Shown here: positions 1 through 11,075 of the stretch, in pieces | Position numbering within the stretch: position 1 is the stretch's first letter | How the letters are laid out: each line of letters begins with the position of its first letter | Source: Brugia malayi | Taxonomy: Eukaryota > Nematoda > Chromadorea > Rhabditida > Onchocercidae | Reading direction: 5' to 3' | Length of the DNA stretch: 39,463 bases | Assembly (NCBI RefSeq): GCF_000002995.4 | Contig: NW_025062317.1 | Coordinates: forward strand, 1 to 39,463 | Program-made: the position numbers and the translations under genes | The notes under the pieces: model-generated | The model's input: the letters and a program-made list of their open reading frames with translations, nothing else | Told to the model about the DNA's origin: nothing | Databases searched by the model: none

Positions 1-3000
1 TCGTATATGTCAAAGTATCATGTATCTATGAAATGTGAATAACGGTGTGAGAATTCATGTATCCATGAAATTTGTAAAACGGTCTGTGTATCATACCATC
101 ATGTATCCATGAAATGTGAATAACTGTCTGAGTATCATACGTCAGTTAATTGTTATTTACGGTTGTATATGTGTAAGTATCATGTATCCATGAAATGTGA
201 ATAACTGTCTGTGTATCATACCATCATGTATCCATGAAATGTGAATAACTGTCTGAGTATCATACGTCAGTTAATTGTTATTTACGGTCGTATATGTCTA
301 TGTATCATGTATCCATGAAATGTGAATAACGGTGTGAGTTATCATGTATCCATGAAATTTGAAAAACGGTCTGAGTATCAAACGTCAGTTAATTGTTATT
401 TATGATTGTATATGTCTAAGTATCATCTATCCATGAAATGTGAAAAACGGCCTGGGAATCATATCATCATGTATGCATGAAATGTGAATAACTGTCTGAG
501 TATCATACGTCAGTTAATTGTTATTTACGGTCGTATATGTCTAAGTATCATGTATCCATGAAATGTGAATAACGGTCTGTATCATGTATCCATGAAATGT
601 GAATAACGGTCTGAGTATCATGTATCCATGAAATGTGAAAAACAGTCTGAGAGTCATACGTCAGTTAATTGTTATTTACGATTGTATATGTCTAATTATC
701 ATGTATCCATGAAATGTGAATAACGGTCTAAAGCATCATGTAACCATGAAATGTGAATAACGGTCTGAGTATCATACGTCAGTTAATTGTTATTTACGGT
801 TGTATATGTGTAAGTATCATGTATCCATGAAATGTGAATAGCGGTAGTAGTATCATTCATCAGTTAATTGCTATTTATGATTGTAAATGTCTAAGTATCA
901 TGTATCCATGAAATGTGAAAAACGGCCTGTGTGATCATGTATCCATGAAATTTGAAAACGGTCTGAGTATCATACCATCATGTATCTATGAAATGAGAAA
1001 AACTGTCTGAGTATCAAACGTCAGTTAATTGTTATTTACGGTCGTATATGTCTAAGTATCATGTATCCATGAAATGTGAAAACGGTCTGAGTATTATACG
1101 TCAGTTAATTGTTATTCACGTTTGTATATGTCTAATTATCATGTATCCATGAAATGTGAATAAGGGTCTGTATCATGTATCCATGAAATGTGAATAACGA
1201 TCTGAGTATCATGTATCCATGAAATGTGAAAAACGGCCTGTGTGATCATGTATCCATGAAATTTGAAAAACGGTCTGAGTATCATACCATCATGTATCAA
1301 TGAAATTTGAAGAACGGTCTGAGTATCAAACGTCAGTTAATTGTTATTTACGATTGTATATGTCTAAGTATCATGTATCCATGAAATGTGAATAACTGTC
1401 TGTGTATCATACCATCATGTATCCATGAAATGTGAAAAACTCTGAGTATTACACGTCAGTTAATTGTTATTTACGATAGCATATATCTAAGTATCATGTA
1501 TCCATGAAATGTGAATAACGGTGTGAGTTATCATGTATCCATGAAATTTGAAAAACAGTCTGAGTATCATACGTCAGTTAATTGTTATTTACGGTCGTAT
1601 ATGTCTATGTATCATGTATCCATGAAAGGTGAATAACGGTCTGAGTATCAAACGTCAGTTAATTGTTATTAATGATTGTATATGTCTAAGTAACATGTAT
1701 CCATGAAATGTGAAAAACGGCCTGGGAATCATACCATCATGTATGCATGAAATGTGAATAACTGTCTGAGTATCATATCTGAGTATCATACGTCAGTTAA
1801 TTGTTATTTACGGTTGTATATGTTTAAGTATCATGTATCCATGAAATGTGAATAACGGTGTGAGAATTCATGTATCCATGAAATTTGAAATACGGTCTGT
1901 GTATCATACCATCATGTATCCATGAAATGTGAAAACAGTCTAAGTATCATACGTCAGTTAATTGCTATTTATGATTGTAAATGTCTAAGTATCATGTATC
2001 TATGAAATGTGAATAACGGTGTGAGAATTCATGTATCCATGAAATTTGAAAAACGGTCTGAGTATCATACCATCATGTATCCATGAAATGTGAAAAACAG
2101 TCTGAGTATCATACGTCAGTTAATTGTTATTTACGGTCGTATATGTCTGAGTATCATATATCCATGAAATGTGAATAATGGTGTGAGTTATCATGTATCC
2201 ATGAAATGTGAAAAATGGTTTGAGTTATCATGTATCCATGAAATTTGAAAAACGGTCTGAGTATCATACCATCATGTATCTATGAAATGTGAAAAACTCT
2301 GAGTATTACACGTCAGTTAATTGTTATTTACGATAGCATATATCTAAGTATCATGTATCCATGAAATGTGAATAACGGTGTGAGTTATCATGTATCCATG
2401 AAATTTGAAAAACGGTCTGAGTATCATACCATCATGTATCCATGAAATGTGAAAAACAGTCTGAGTATCATACGTCAGTTAATTGTTATTTACGGTCGTA
2501 TATGTCTAAGTATCATGTATCTATGAAATGTGAATAACGGTGTGAGAATTCATGTATCCATGAAATTTGAAAAACGGTCTGTGTATCATACCATCATGTA
2601 TCCATGAAATGTGAAAAACAGTCTGAGTATCATACGTCAGTTAATTGTTATTTACGGTTGTATATGTGTAAGTATCATGTATCCATGAAATGTGAATAAC
2701 TGTCTGTGTATCATACCATCATGTATCCATGAAATGTGAATAACTGTCTGAGTATCATACGTCAGTTAATTGTTATTTACGGTCGTATATGTCTATGTAT
2801 CATGTATCCATGAAATGTGAATAACGGTGTGAGTTATCATGTATCCATGAAATTTGAAAAACGGTCTGAGTATCAAACGTCAGTTAATTGTTATTTATGA
2901 TTGTATATGTCTAAGTATCATCTATCCATGAAATGTGAAAAACGGCCTGGGAATCATACCATCATGTATCCATGAAATGTGAAAAACGGCCTGGGAATCA

Positions 3001-5313
3001 TACCATCATGTATGCATGAAATGTGAATAACTGTCTGAGTATCATACGTCAGTTAATTGTTATTTGCGGTTGTATATGTTTAAGTATCATGTATCCATGA
3101 AATGTGAATAGCGGTAGTAGTATCATACATCAGTTAATTGTTATTTACGGTCGTATATGTCTAAGTATCATGTATCCATGAAATGTGAATAACGGTCTGT
3201 ATCATGTATCCATGAAATGTGAATAACGGTCTGAGTATCATGTATCCATGAAATGTGAAAAACGGTCTGAGTTAACATGTATCCATGAAATGTGAAAAAC
3301 GGTCTGAGTATCATACCATCATGTATCCATGAAATATGAATAACGGTCTGAGTTAATTGTTATTTATGGTCGTATATGTCTAAGTATCATGTATCCATGA
3401 AATGTGAAAACGGTCTGAGTATTATACGTCAGTTAATTGTTATTTACGATTGTATATGTCTAATTATCATGTATCCATGAAATGTGAATAACGGTCTGTA
3501 TCATGTATCCATGAAATGTGAATAACGGTCTGAGTATCATGAATCCATGAAATGTGAAAAACGGTCTGAGTTATCATGTATCCATGAAATTTGAAAAACG
3601 GTCTGAGTATCAAACGTCAGTTAATTGTAATTTACGGTCGTATATGTCTGAGTATCATGTATCCATGAAATGTGAATAACGGTCTGAGTTATCATGTATC
3701 CATGAAATGTGAAAAACGGTCTGAGTTATCATGTATCCATGAAATTTGAAAAACGGTCTGAGTATCATACCATCATGTATCCATGAAATTTGAAATACGG
3801 TCTGAGTATCATACCATCATGTATCCATGAAATGTGAATAACGGTCTGAGTATCATGTATCTATGAAATGTGAATAACGGCCTGGGAATCATACCATCAT
3901 GTATCCATGAAATGTGAATAACGGTCTGAGTATCATGTGTCTATGAAATGTGAATAACGGTCTGAGTATCATACGTCAGTTAATTGTTATTTACGATTGT
4001 ATATGTCTAAGTATCATGTATCCATGAAATGTGAATAACGGTCTAAGTATCATGTATCCATGAAATGTGAAAACGGTCTGAGTATCATACGTCAGTTAAT
4101 TGTTATTTACGGTTGTATATGTTTAAGTATCATGTATCCATGAAATGTGAATAGCGGTAGTAGTATCATTCATCAGTTAATTGCTATTTATGATTGTAAA
4201 TGTCTAAGTATCATGTATCCATGAAATGTGAATAACGGTTTGAGTATCATGTATCCATGAAATGTGAAAAACGGCCTGTGTGATCATGTATCCATGAAAT
4301 TTGAAAAACGGTCTGAGTATCATACCATCATGTATCTATGAAATGAGAAAAACTGTCTGAGTATCAAACGTCAGTTAATTGTTATTTACGGTCGTATATG
4401 TCTAAGTATCATGTATCCATGAAATGTGAAAACGGTCTGAGTATTATACGTCAGTTAATTGTTATTCACGTTTGTATATGTCTAATTATCATGTATCCAT
4501 GAAATGTGAATAAGGGTCTGTATCATGTATCCATGAAATGTGAATAACGATCTGAGTATCATGTATCCATGAAATGTGAAAAACGGCCTGTGTGATCATG
4601 TATCCATGAAATTTGAAAAACGGTCTGAGTATCATACCATCATGTATCTATGAAATTTGAAGAACGGTCTGAGTATCAAACGTCAGTTAATTGTTATTTA
4701 CGATTGTATATGTCTAAGTATCATGTATCCATGAAATGTGAATAACGGTCTGAGTATCATGTATCCATGAAATGTGAATAACGGTCTGAGTATCATACGT
4801 CAGTTAATTGTTATTTACGGTCGTATATGTCTAAGTATCATGTATCCATGAAATGTGAATAACGGTCTGAGTATCATGTATCCATGAAATGTGAATAACG
4901 GTCTGAGTATCATACGTCAGTTAATTGTTATTTACGGTCGTATATGTCTAAGTATCATGTATCCATGGAATGTGAAAAACGGCCTGAGTATGATGTATCC
5001 ATGAAATGTGAATAACTGTCTGAGTATCATACGTCAGTTAATTGTTATTTACGGTCGTATATGTCTAAGTATCATGTATCCATGAAATGTGAAAAACGGT
5101 TTGGGTATCATACCATCATGTATCCATGATATGTGAAAAACGGTCTGAGTATCATGTATCCATGAAATTTGAAAAACGGTCTGAGTATCATACCATCATG
5201 TATCCATGAAATGTGAATAACGGCCTGGGAATCATACCATCATGTATCCATGAAATGTGAATAACTGTCTGAGTATCATATCTGAGTATCATACGTCAGT
5301 TAATTGTTATTTC
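1..5313. repeat. Satellite array, mixed 36-bp and 45-bp monomers of one family
   Basis: The whole segment is tandem repeat and the window starts inside it. Monomer A is 36 bp and runs TCATGTATCCATGAAATGTG followed by AATAACGGTCTGAGTA. Monomer B is 45 bp, beginning TCATACGTCAGTTAATTGTT and ending GGTCGTATATGTCTAAGTA. Aligned end to end, A looks like B with a 9-bp gap next to the terminal AGTA. Units alternate as runs of one to several A followed by one B, with an occasional 8-bp linker TCATACCA. The last unit breaks off inside a B monomer at about 5313. No long open frame exists on either strand, so I read it as non-coding satellite DNA. Confidence 0.95.
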
Positions 5314-6605
5314 TTCGAGTGATAATTTTATATCTGTAGAGAAATGATACGAGTTAATGAATTATTCAAAATACCTTCTAGTGATATTGTTATATCTGGA
5401 GAGAAATGGTATGAGTTAATGAAGTAATCAAAATGTCTTCTAGTGATATTGTTGCATCTGTGGAGAAACGGTATGAGCTAATGAACTAAAAATGTCTTCT
5501 GGTGATCTTGTAATATTGGTAGAGAAATGGTATGAGTAGATGAATTTATCAAAATATCTTCTAGTGATATTTTTATATCTGCAGAGAAATGATGTGAGTT
5601 AATGAATTAATCAAAATATCTTCTAGTGATATTGTTATATCTGGAGAGAAATGGTATGAGTTAATGAATTAATCAAAATGCCTTCTAGTGATATTATTAT
5701 ATCTGGAGAGAAATGGTACGAGCTAATGAATTATTCAAATTACCTTCTAGTGATGTTGTTATATCTGCAGAGAAATGGTATGAATTATTAAATTAATCAA
5801 AACATCTTCGAGTGATAATTTTATATCTGCAGAGAAATGATATGAGTTAATGAATTAATCAAAATGCCTTCTAGTGATGTTGTTATATCTGCAGAGAAAT
5901 GGTATGAATTATTAAATTAATCAAAACATCTTCGAGTGATAATTTTATATCTGCAGAGAAATGATGTGAGTTAATGAATTAATCAAAATGTCTTCTAGTG
6001 ATATTGTTATATCTGGAGAGAAATGATGTGAGTTAATGAATTAATCAAAATGTCTACTAGTGATACTGTTATATCTGTAGAGAAATGGTATGAGTTAATG
6101 AATTATTCAAAATGCTTTCTAGTGATGTTGTTATATCTGCAGAGAAATGGTATGAATTATTAAATTAATCAAAACATCTTCGAGTGATAATTTTATATCT
6201 GCAGAGAAATGATGTGAGTTAATGAATTAAAAATGTCTTCTGGTGATCTTGTAATATTGGTAGAGAAATGGTATGAGTTAATGAATTAATCAAAATGTCT
6301 TCTAATGATATTGTTGCATCTGTGGAGAAATGGTATGAGTTAATGAATTAATCAAAATGTCTTCTAGTGATAATTTTATATCTGCAGAGAAATGATGTGA
6401 GTTAATGAATTAAAAATGTCTTCTGATGATCTTGTAATATTGGTAGAGAAATGGTATGAGTAGATGAATTTATCAAAATATCTTCTAGTGATATTTTTAT
6501 ATCTGCAAAGAAATGATGTGAGTTAATGAATTAATCAAAATATCTTCTAATGATATTTTTATATCTATAGAGAAATGGTATGAGTTAATGAAGCAATCAA
6601 TATGT
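5314..6605. repeat. Second tandem array, about 21 units of 62 bp
   Basis: The units begin CTTCTAGTGATATTGTTATA and continue through GAGAGAAATGGTATGAGTTA to AATTAATCAAAATGT, about 62 bp each, with roughly 21 copies. At least three sub-types alternate: one with CTTCGAGTGATAATTTTATA and GATGTGAG, one with GGTGATCTTGTAATATTGG that often lacks part of the AATTAATCA segment, and the commonest ATATTGTTATATCTGGAG type. The array abuts the 36/45-bp satellite directly, with no spacer. I see no convincing similarity between the two monomers. Confidence 0.93.
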
Positions 6606-7880
6606 CTTCGAGCAAAAAGGGTCTCGTTTCAGGCAAGCATTAATGTTCCGAATTAATATTTCTTCACATAAGGCATTCATACCGTGACTTGATATTAAAA
6701 TTCGTAATGCACTGTGAAGTTAGGAGATTTAGAAGTCTTCAGATTTTGTTTAAAGTCAACATGTCATGCCAGAGATTCTATATTAACTTGTTTTACCTTA
6801 AGAAAATGGTTAATAATCTACACTAGCTGATGATTGCTAACAAAAAAAATTTGTGCAATAAAAGGAGAATCTCTACTATACGAAATAAAAATGCGTTGTT
6901 TTGTTTTCAAAAATGCATTGCAGTAGTATAAAAATAAGACAGTAAGTAAATTTCGGGCGTGCAATGGATACTCAAACGACAGAAAATTCAAAAATGAAAA
7001 TTCACTCAATGATCTTGCAAAAGCGACAAGCTCAGTTACTATGGTGCTATTGCAACACAACAAGATGCAACAGGTGGACTTCAGCCATTACTCAGCCATT
7101 TATAGGATATTAATGGTTAGTCTTCCACTGTTTGCTAGGCCATAAAGATGATTGGATAAAATTAAAAAATATTAACTCCAGTATTAGCGTAACAGTTAAT
7201 AATGTATACTAGCCGCAAATTTAGTCATAATCCTACCAAACGTTCAACAACATTTTATTATATGCTATCGTTGATTATCTTATACTATCCAAAATCTTAT
7301 CCATAATGCATTCTGTTTGCTCCATCTTTTCCTTAATTTATTGGAAATTGATTACAATTACATTAATATATGTTGAAAACCAGCATCTGATATTATTCGA
7401 ATTGCTTTCGCAAAAAGTTTCGATCGCAAAAAAAAAAAAAAAAATCTTTCGCAAAAAATTTCGATCGAGGATTTGGTTCGATTACTTTATTTACTACAAC
7501 AAGATTACTATTTTTCTTTTTTTAAATTAAATTACTTCTTTATTAAATTACATTACGTTATTTACTGCATATATAAATTACGTTACGTTATTTACTGCAT
7601 ATATTAAATTACGTTATTTACTGCAACAAGATTACAATTTTCTTTTTTTTAAACTTTATTAATCAATTTAGTAATTGATTCGAAATACCTGCCTTAATTT
7701 ACATTTTATGGTTATTTTCAGGCTAAATATATTTAAAATTTTCGGTAAACACTTGAAGTTTGAATTTTTAATAGTTTAATTAGTAAATCTTTGTTTCAGT
7801 AATTCTGGTAACCATTTATTAACATCGTCACCCGCTTCAAAATTTCTATGTATAGAAGTATCGTATTCAGATATATACAA
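6606..7880. other. AT-rich spacer with local duplications
   Basis: No supported gene. The open frames here (6818-7063 minus, 7306-7530 plus) are AT-rich and show no splice or homology support. Between about 7488 and 7655 there is a short tandem duplication: TTACGTTATTTACTGCATAT occurs in three imperfect copies, bracketed by two copies of an ACAAGATTAC plus TTTTCTTTTTTT segment. An A17 tract near 7429-7445 is flanked by two copies of TTTCGATCG. Confidence 0.6.
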
Positions 7881-7882
7881 AC

Positions 7883-8356
7883 GTGATTCACAATTCATGT
7901 ATGCATGATACTCAAGCGAATAGAACTGTGATTAACACATCATGGATGCATGATACTCGAACGAATAACCATGATAAAAATTCATGGATGTATGATACTA
8001 ACAAATATTCAACTGTAACACACATTTCATGGACGTATGATGCTCATACGAATACAACTGCAATTCACAATTCATAAATGTGATTCTTAGGCTAATAAAA
8101 ATATGATTAAGAATTCATGGATGTATGATAGTCAGAAATATGCAATTGCGATTAACAATACATGGATGTATGATTCTCAGGTAGATACAATGGTGGTTCA
8201 TATTTCATGGATGTATGATTCTCAGATATAAACAATTGTGATTTACAGTTTATGGATGTATGATACTCAGAAGATTAAAAACATGATTAACAATTCAAGG
8301 ATGTATGATACTCAGTTCATGATTCACTATTTATGGATGTATGGTATTGTCAGAGA
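7883..8356. repeat. 45-bp minisatellite, reverse-oriented relative of the 5' satellite
   Basis: About ten units of 45 bp, diverged, with core TCATGGATGTATGATACTCA and spacers such as ACGAATACAACTGTGATT. In reverse complement the unit aligns along all 45 positions with monomer B of the 1-5313 array (about 33 of 45 identical by eye) and shares the ATCCATGAA and TGTGAAT segments with monomer A. It is therefore the same family in the opposite orientation. The first four units form an open frame with a 15-residue period (W/C-M-H/Y-D-T core, 7883-8077), but stops appear in later units. A 77-codon frame at 8238-8471 is a by-product. Confidence 0.88.
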
Positions 8357-8544
8357 GACACCAGTAGAAGAGAGAGACATAATCTTGATTAACGATAAGC
8401 AAATTACAATGAGTATTTATGTAAATCTGGTAAAACACAATATTCGAGAACGAGATATTACTGAAAAATAAATTATAATCTGCCAAAACAGAAACCGAAA
8501 ATATTTTTGAGTCATGATTTCGAGATGAGGTACATATATAGAGT

Positions 8545-8892
8545 TCAACTATAATTACGAGCTATTTGTAAAATTTTATTCATAGCTGAAGCAGAATCTG
8601 CTTTCGCTGCATCATCCAATGTTTTTACAATTAAGCAGTCTTATTAAAATATGTGCATTTCATAATGAAATCCTAAAACTATTTCATCCTATAAAATATA
8701 ATAGTTACATTTAAGATTATGATATAGCATCATGTGCCGAAGTCCATGAATTATCAACAAAAACGAGCAAAACAACGGACCGACACAATTGGATAGAACC
8801 AGAAATATAGAAATATAATCAATGAAAGCAATGATTCCCATTAATACAAGGAAAAGCTGCAAAGTATGGATGGAATTCTTTACCGTATCCAT
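8545..8892 (-). CDS. Putative small two-exon membrane protein (92 aa), downstream gene of a possible operon
   Basis: Two exons are proposed, 8892-8709 and 8639-8545, joined by a 69-bp intron (GTAACT...TTTTAATAAG) in matching phase 1. The predicted protein has 92 residues. Residues 15-58 or so are strongly hydrophobic (LFLVLMGIIAFI, then IFLVLSNCVGPLFCSFLLII), consistent with two membrane segments. The soluble tail is Ala-rich (TLDDAAKADSASAMNKILQI) and ends ARNYS-stop. I chose the ATG at 8892 because a TTTTCAG acceptor lies 27 bp upstream (exon side 8919), as expected of a trans-splice site, and in-frame stops lie between. An alternative is a cis-spliced exon starting after TTTGCAG near 8862. 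I recognise no family. The function is unknown and the model is unverified. Confidence 0.42.
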
Positions 8893-9050
8893 TAACAACT
8901 GGTTATCATTTATTTAATACTGAAAACCAAAGTCAGCAATGATGCCCGTTAACAACAACCAATTTCTACGGAAAGGTCTCTGATCTGTTACTATCAGACC
9001 TATTAATCAAAATGCAAAAATATATACTGGAACAAATTTTCGATAGCGCT

Positions 9051-10340
9051 TCAAAGGAGTTCGCCTTCGTTAATAATCTTGCTGCAGTGTCGATTAATAA
9101 ACGTATTCTCGTAATTTTCAGCAAATTTCTGGAACGATTCAGTTTGTGGAGAATCCTAATTTTTGATGTAGAAGTGTTAAATTAAGATATAATAAATCAT
9201 CTCCTGGTCAGAATTAAGATAATAAATAATGGGAAAGGAGCTAAATTACGAACCTTCATCTCCTCCCCAAATTGATCTGTCGATGACAAAAAGGCTTCAT
9301 ATCGTAGGAACAGCTGGTGTAAGGTTTCATGCACCAATAATATATTTATATTTTATCACTGATCAGTTGAACCAAATTTTTTTCCACTAACTTCCATTGA
9401 CCGACTGATAGATAATAAGGAAGAAAGAAATATCTCCTTGGTGTTCCATATTTTAATGCTGCACACTACTGAAATTTCCCACAATTGGGATTAAAATAAA
9501 AATCTGACTTAATTTTATGCGTTTTTAATCTTTTATAAATTGTAATCGTTCCAATTCTTTTTTCTTAAAGAACAAATCTTTTAAAAACATGTAAAAGAAT
9601 TCCGCTGTCCCCGGGAGTAAATTAATGGTAATGAAATAAGGATCAAGCACGATTAATGTTTAATCTATCTGGGAGGGGAGAGGGGGGGGGGAGGAGAGGG
9701 GGAGGGGAAGATAACTAACCCCAGGATAATCGATGACTTAATATTGAATCGTATATTTTGTTTTTCATAATTTTTATAATATATTTTATGATGCATTCGT
9801 TTACTTCAGAGCACTATGTCCTCCTCATTAATTAATAACTTAACAGTTACTGATAATTATACGAAGTTCATGCATATTCATATTAGGCAGTTCAAGTAAA
9901 TAGTCAATTTGACAACTAGTATTTAACTCAATTTCCTTCGCATTATTTTCTACATTATTAGCAATGGAATCAAAGGTGGAACGAATTGTATCTAACAACT
10001 TATTAATTGTAACCAAATCAAGTATGCATTCCACATATTATTTCTGATGCAATATCAATCACTGCTAAGTAAATTCTACCAATAAATAAACAATAATATA
10101 CAGCAAGTATAATTAGCAATGGAGATAAATACTCGAATAACTACGAAAGCTGTTACTTATTACATACAGTTAAGCGAAATTTAAATTCTATTAAAAAAAA
10201 TTAATTAGACGGTACTTAAATAGCAATTAGACGCTCCAAAGATGATATCTCAATTATCATCCTCAACATCTTATACTAATAAAATACATTTTTCTGCAGC
10301 CATTCGTAAAGTTTTTTCTGCAGCTGGATGCCATCGTTAT
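9051..10340 (-). CDS. Putative multi-exon gene of unknown function, 5' end unresolved
   Basis: Five minus-strand exons fit by splice site and phase: 10340-10288, 9998-9851, 9468-9392, 9313-9254 and 9155-9051 (stop TGA). Their acceptors read TTTTTGTAG (before the first), AATTAATAAG, AAATTTCAG, CCTTACACCAG and AAAAATTAG. Donors include GTATTT, GTAACT, GTTAGT and GTTCGT. Together they give about 147 codons. Recognisable stretches are LQKKLYEWLQKN, FDSIANNVENNAKEI, FLRYEAFLSSTDQF and ESFQKFAENYENTF, all helical and charged. The first exon listed begins with two bases of a split codon, so a start exon ending in phase 1 must lie upstream but was not found. I noted a vague resemblance of the FLRYEAF segment to GAT-domain helices of TOM1-type proteins, too weak for a call. 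Antisense frames across 9001-9180 are also open, so the model could be partly wrong. Confidence 0.4.
9671..9710 (+). other. G-rich tract with G-quadruplex potential
   Basis: A 38-40 base almost pure G/A run, with six or more runs of three or more G, including a run of ten. It lies in the intron between exons 9998-9851 and 9468-9392 of the minus-strand gene, so the transcript of that gene would carry the C-rich complement. It is strikingly out of place in DNA that is otherwise about three-quarters A+T. Confidence 0.7.
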
Positions 10341-10650
10341 CTACAAAAAATTATAGATGAAAAATAGCACTAAAAAGAAATAATTCTCGTCAAATGCTAT
10401 CAACTGACATCTCATTGTGATAATATATTTCTTAATTGTTTATGGCGTATCGATAACGATAAATCCTTCTGCTATATTTTATATACTTGAGATGCCGTAA
10501 GTCTCATAAGTTTCATTCTTGAACCTTAAAAACTAATTAGTTTTAATTGACTAATATGATGCAGAGTATATGTGTATGTATGTGTGAGAGAAGGTCACTC
10601 CAAAATCTCTTGAATTATATGTAAAAATTAACTTAATTGTACTTCTATAG

Positions 10651-10758
10651 AGACGTGACCTAGCTGACCTACGTGAAGATGCATCTATTCCAAGAAATCG
10701 CCGAAATCCCGAAAAAATCCCCGGAAAAGCGTTTTTAGCCGCTGAATGCCATATCTAA
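10651..10758 (+). other. Open frame after an acceptor-like site, of doubtful status
   Basis: A run of 35 sense codons follows ACTTCTATAG and ends in TAA (10756-10758). The composition is unusual for the window: Arg, Pro and Ala rich (RRDLADLREDASIPRNRRNP, then EKIPGKAFLAAECHI). It could be the last exon of a plus-strand gene, a conserved 5' leader upstream of the MADF-BESS gene, or chance. No upstream exon was found. Confidence 0.2.
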
Positions 10759-10784
10759 GTCTCAGTAGTGATCGTTAAATAACA

Positions 10785-10900
10785 ATGCTGGTATTTGGGC
10801 GGGCAGCAATGTAGCTGCAGTGTGCAGCGCGCGCGTCATAGCGATGCTATTGATACGGCTGGCGACAGCGCAGCGTGTGTGATTGTTGCTGCTTTGAAGT
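10785..10900. promoter_or_regulatory. GC-rich island between divergent genes, probable promoter region
   Basis: This short block (GGGCGGGCAGCAATGTAGCT, GCAGCGCGCGCGTCATAGCG, GGCTGGCGACAGCGCAGCG) is the most CpG- and GC-rich unique sequence in the first 30 kb. It sits between the minus-strand gene (ending near 10340) and the first coding exon of the MADF-BESS gene (11076), so a shared or bidirectional promoter is a reasonable inference. No TATA box was identified. The purine-poor TTATTATTACTAATGTTGTT stretch follows it. Confidence 0.4.
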
Positions 10901-11075
10901 AATGAGCGTTATTATTACTAATGTTGTTGTTGTTATTATGGTTATGTGACTTTATTTAATTATGAATTTAAAAATTCTACGGAATTTTACAACTTTTTGA
11001 GATTTAAAGTGTGATGATATTATTACTGTTATGAGTTACTATTATTATAATAATTGCTGTTGTTCCTGAGTTTCG

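Noticed and set aside
1..5313. CRISPR array
   Set aside because: Monomers are contiguous, without unique spacers, the units vary, and the context is eukaryotic. It is a satellite.
6818..7530. Frames of 81 (minus) and 74 (plus) codons
   Set aside because: AT-driven composition, poly-Lys from an A17 run in one, no splice sites or family motifs.
8238..8471. 77-codon plus frame
   Set aside because: It runs through the degenerate end of the 45-bp minisatellite and has no independent support.
9001..9180. 58-codon plus-strand frame and a second minus-strand frame over the same bases
   Set aside because: The minus frame ending at 9051 joins in phase to its neighbour through acceptable splice sites. 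The alternatives have no partners.
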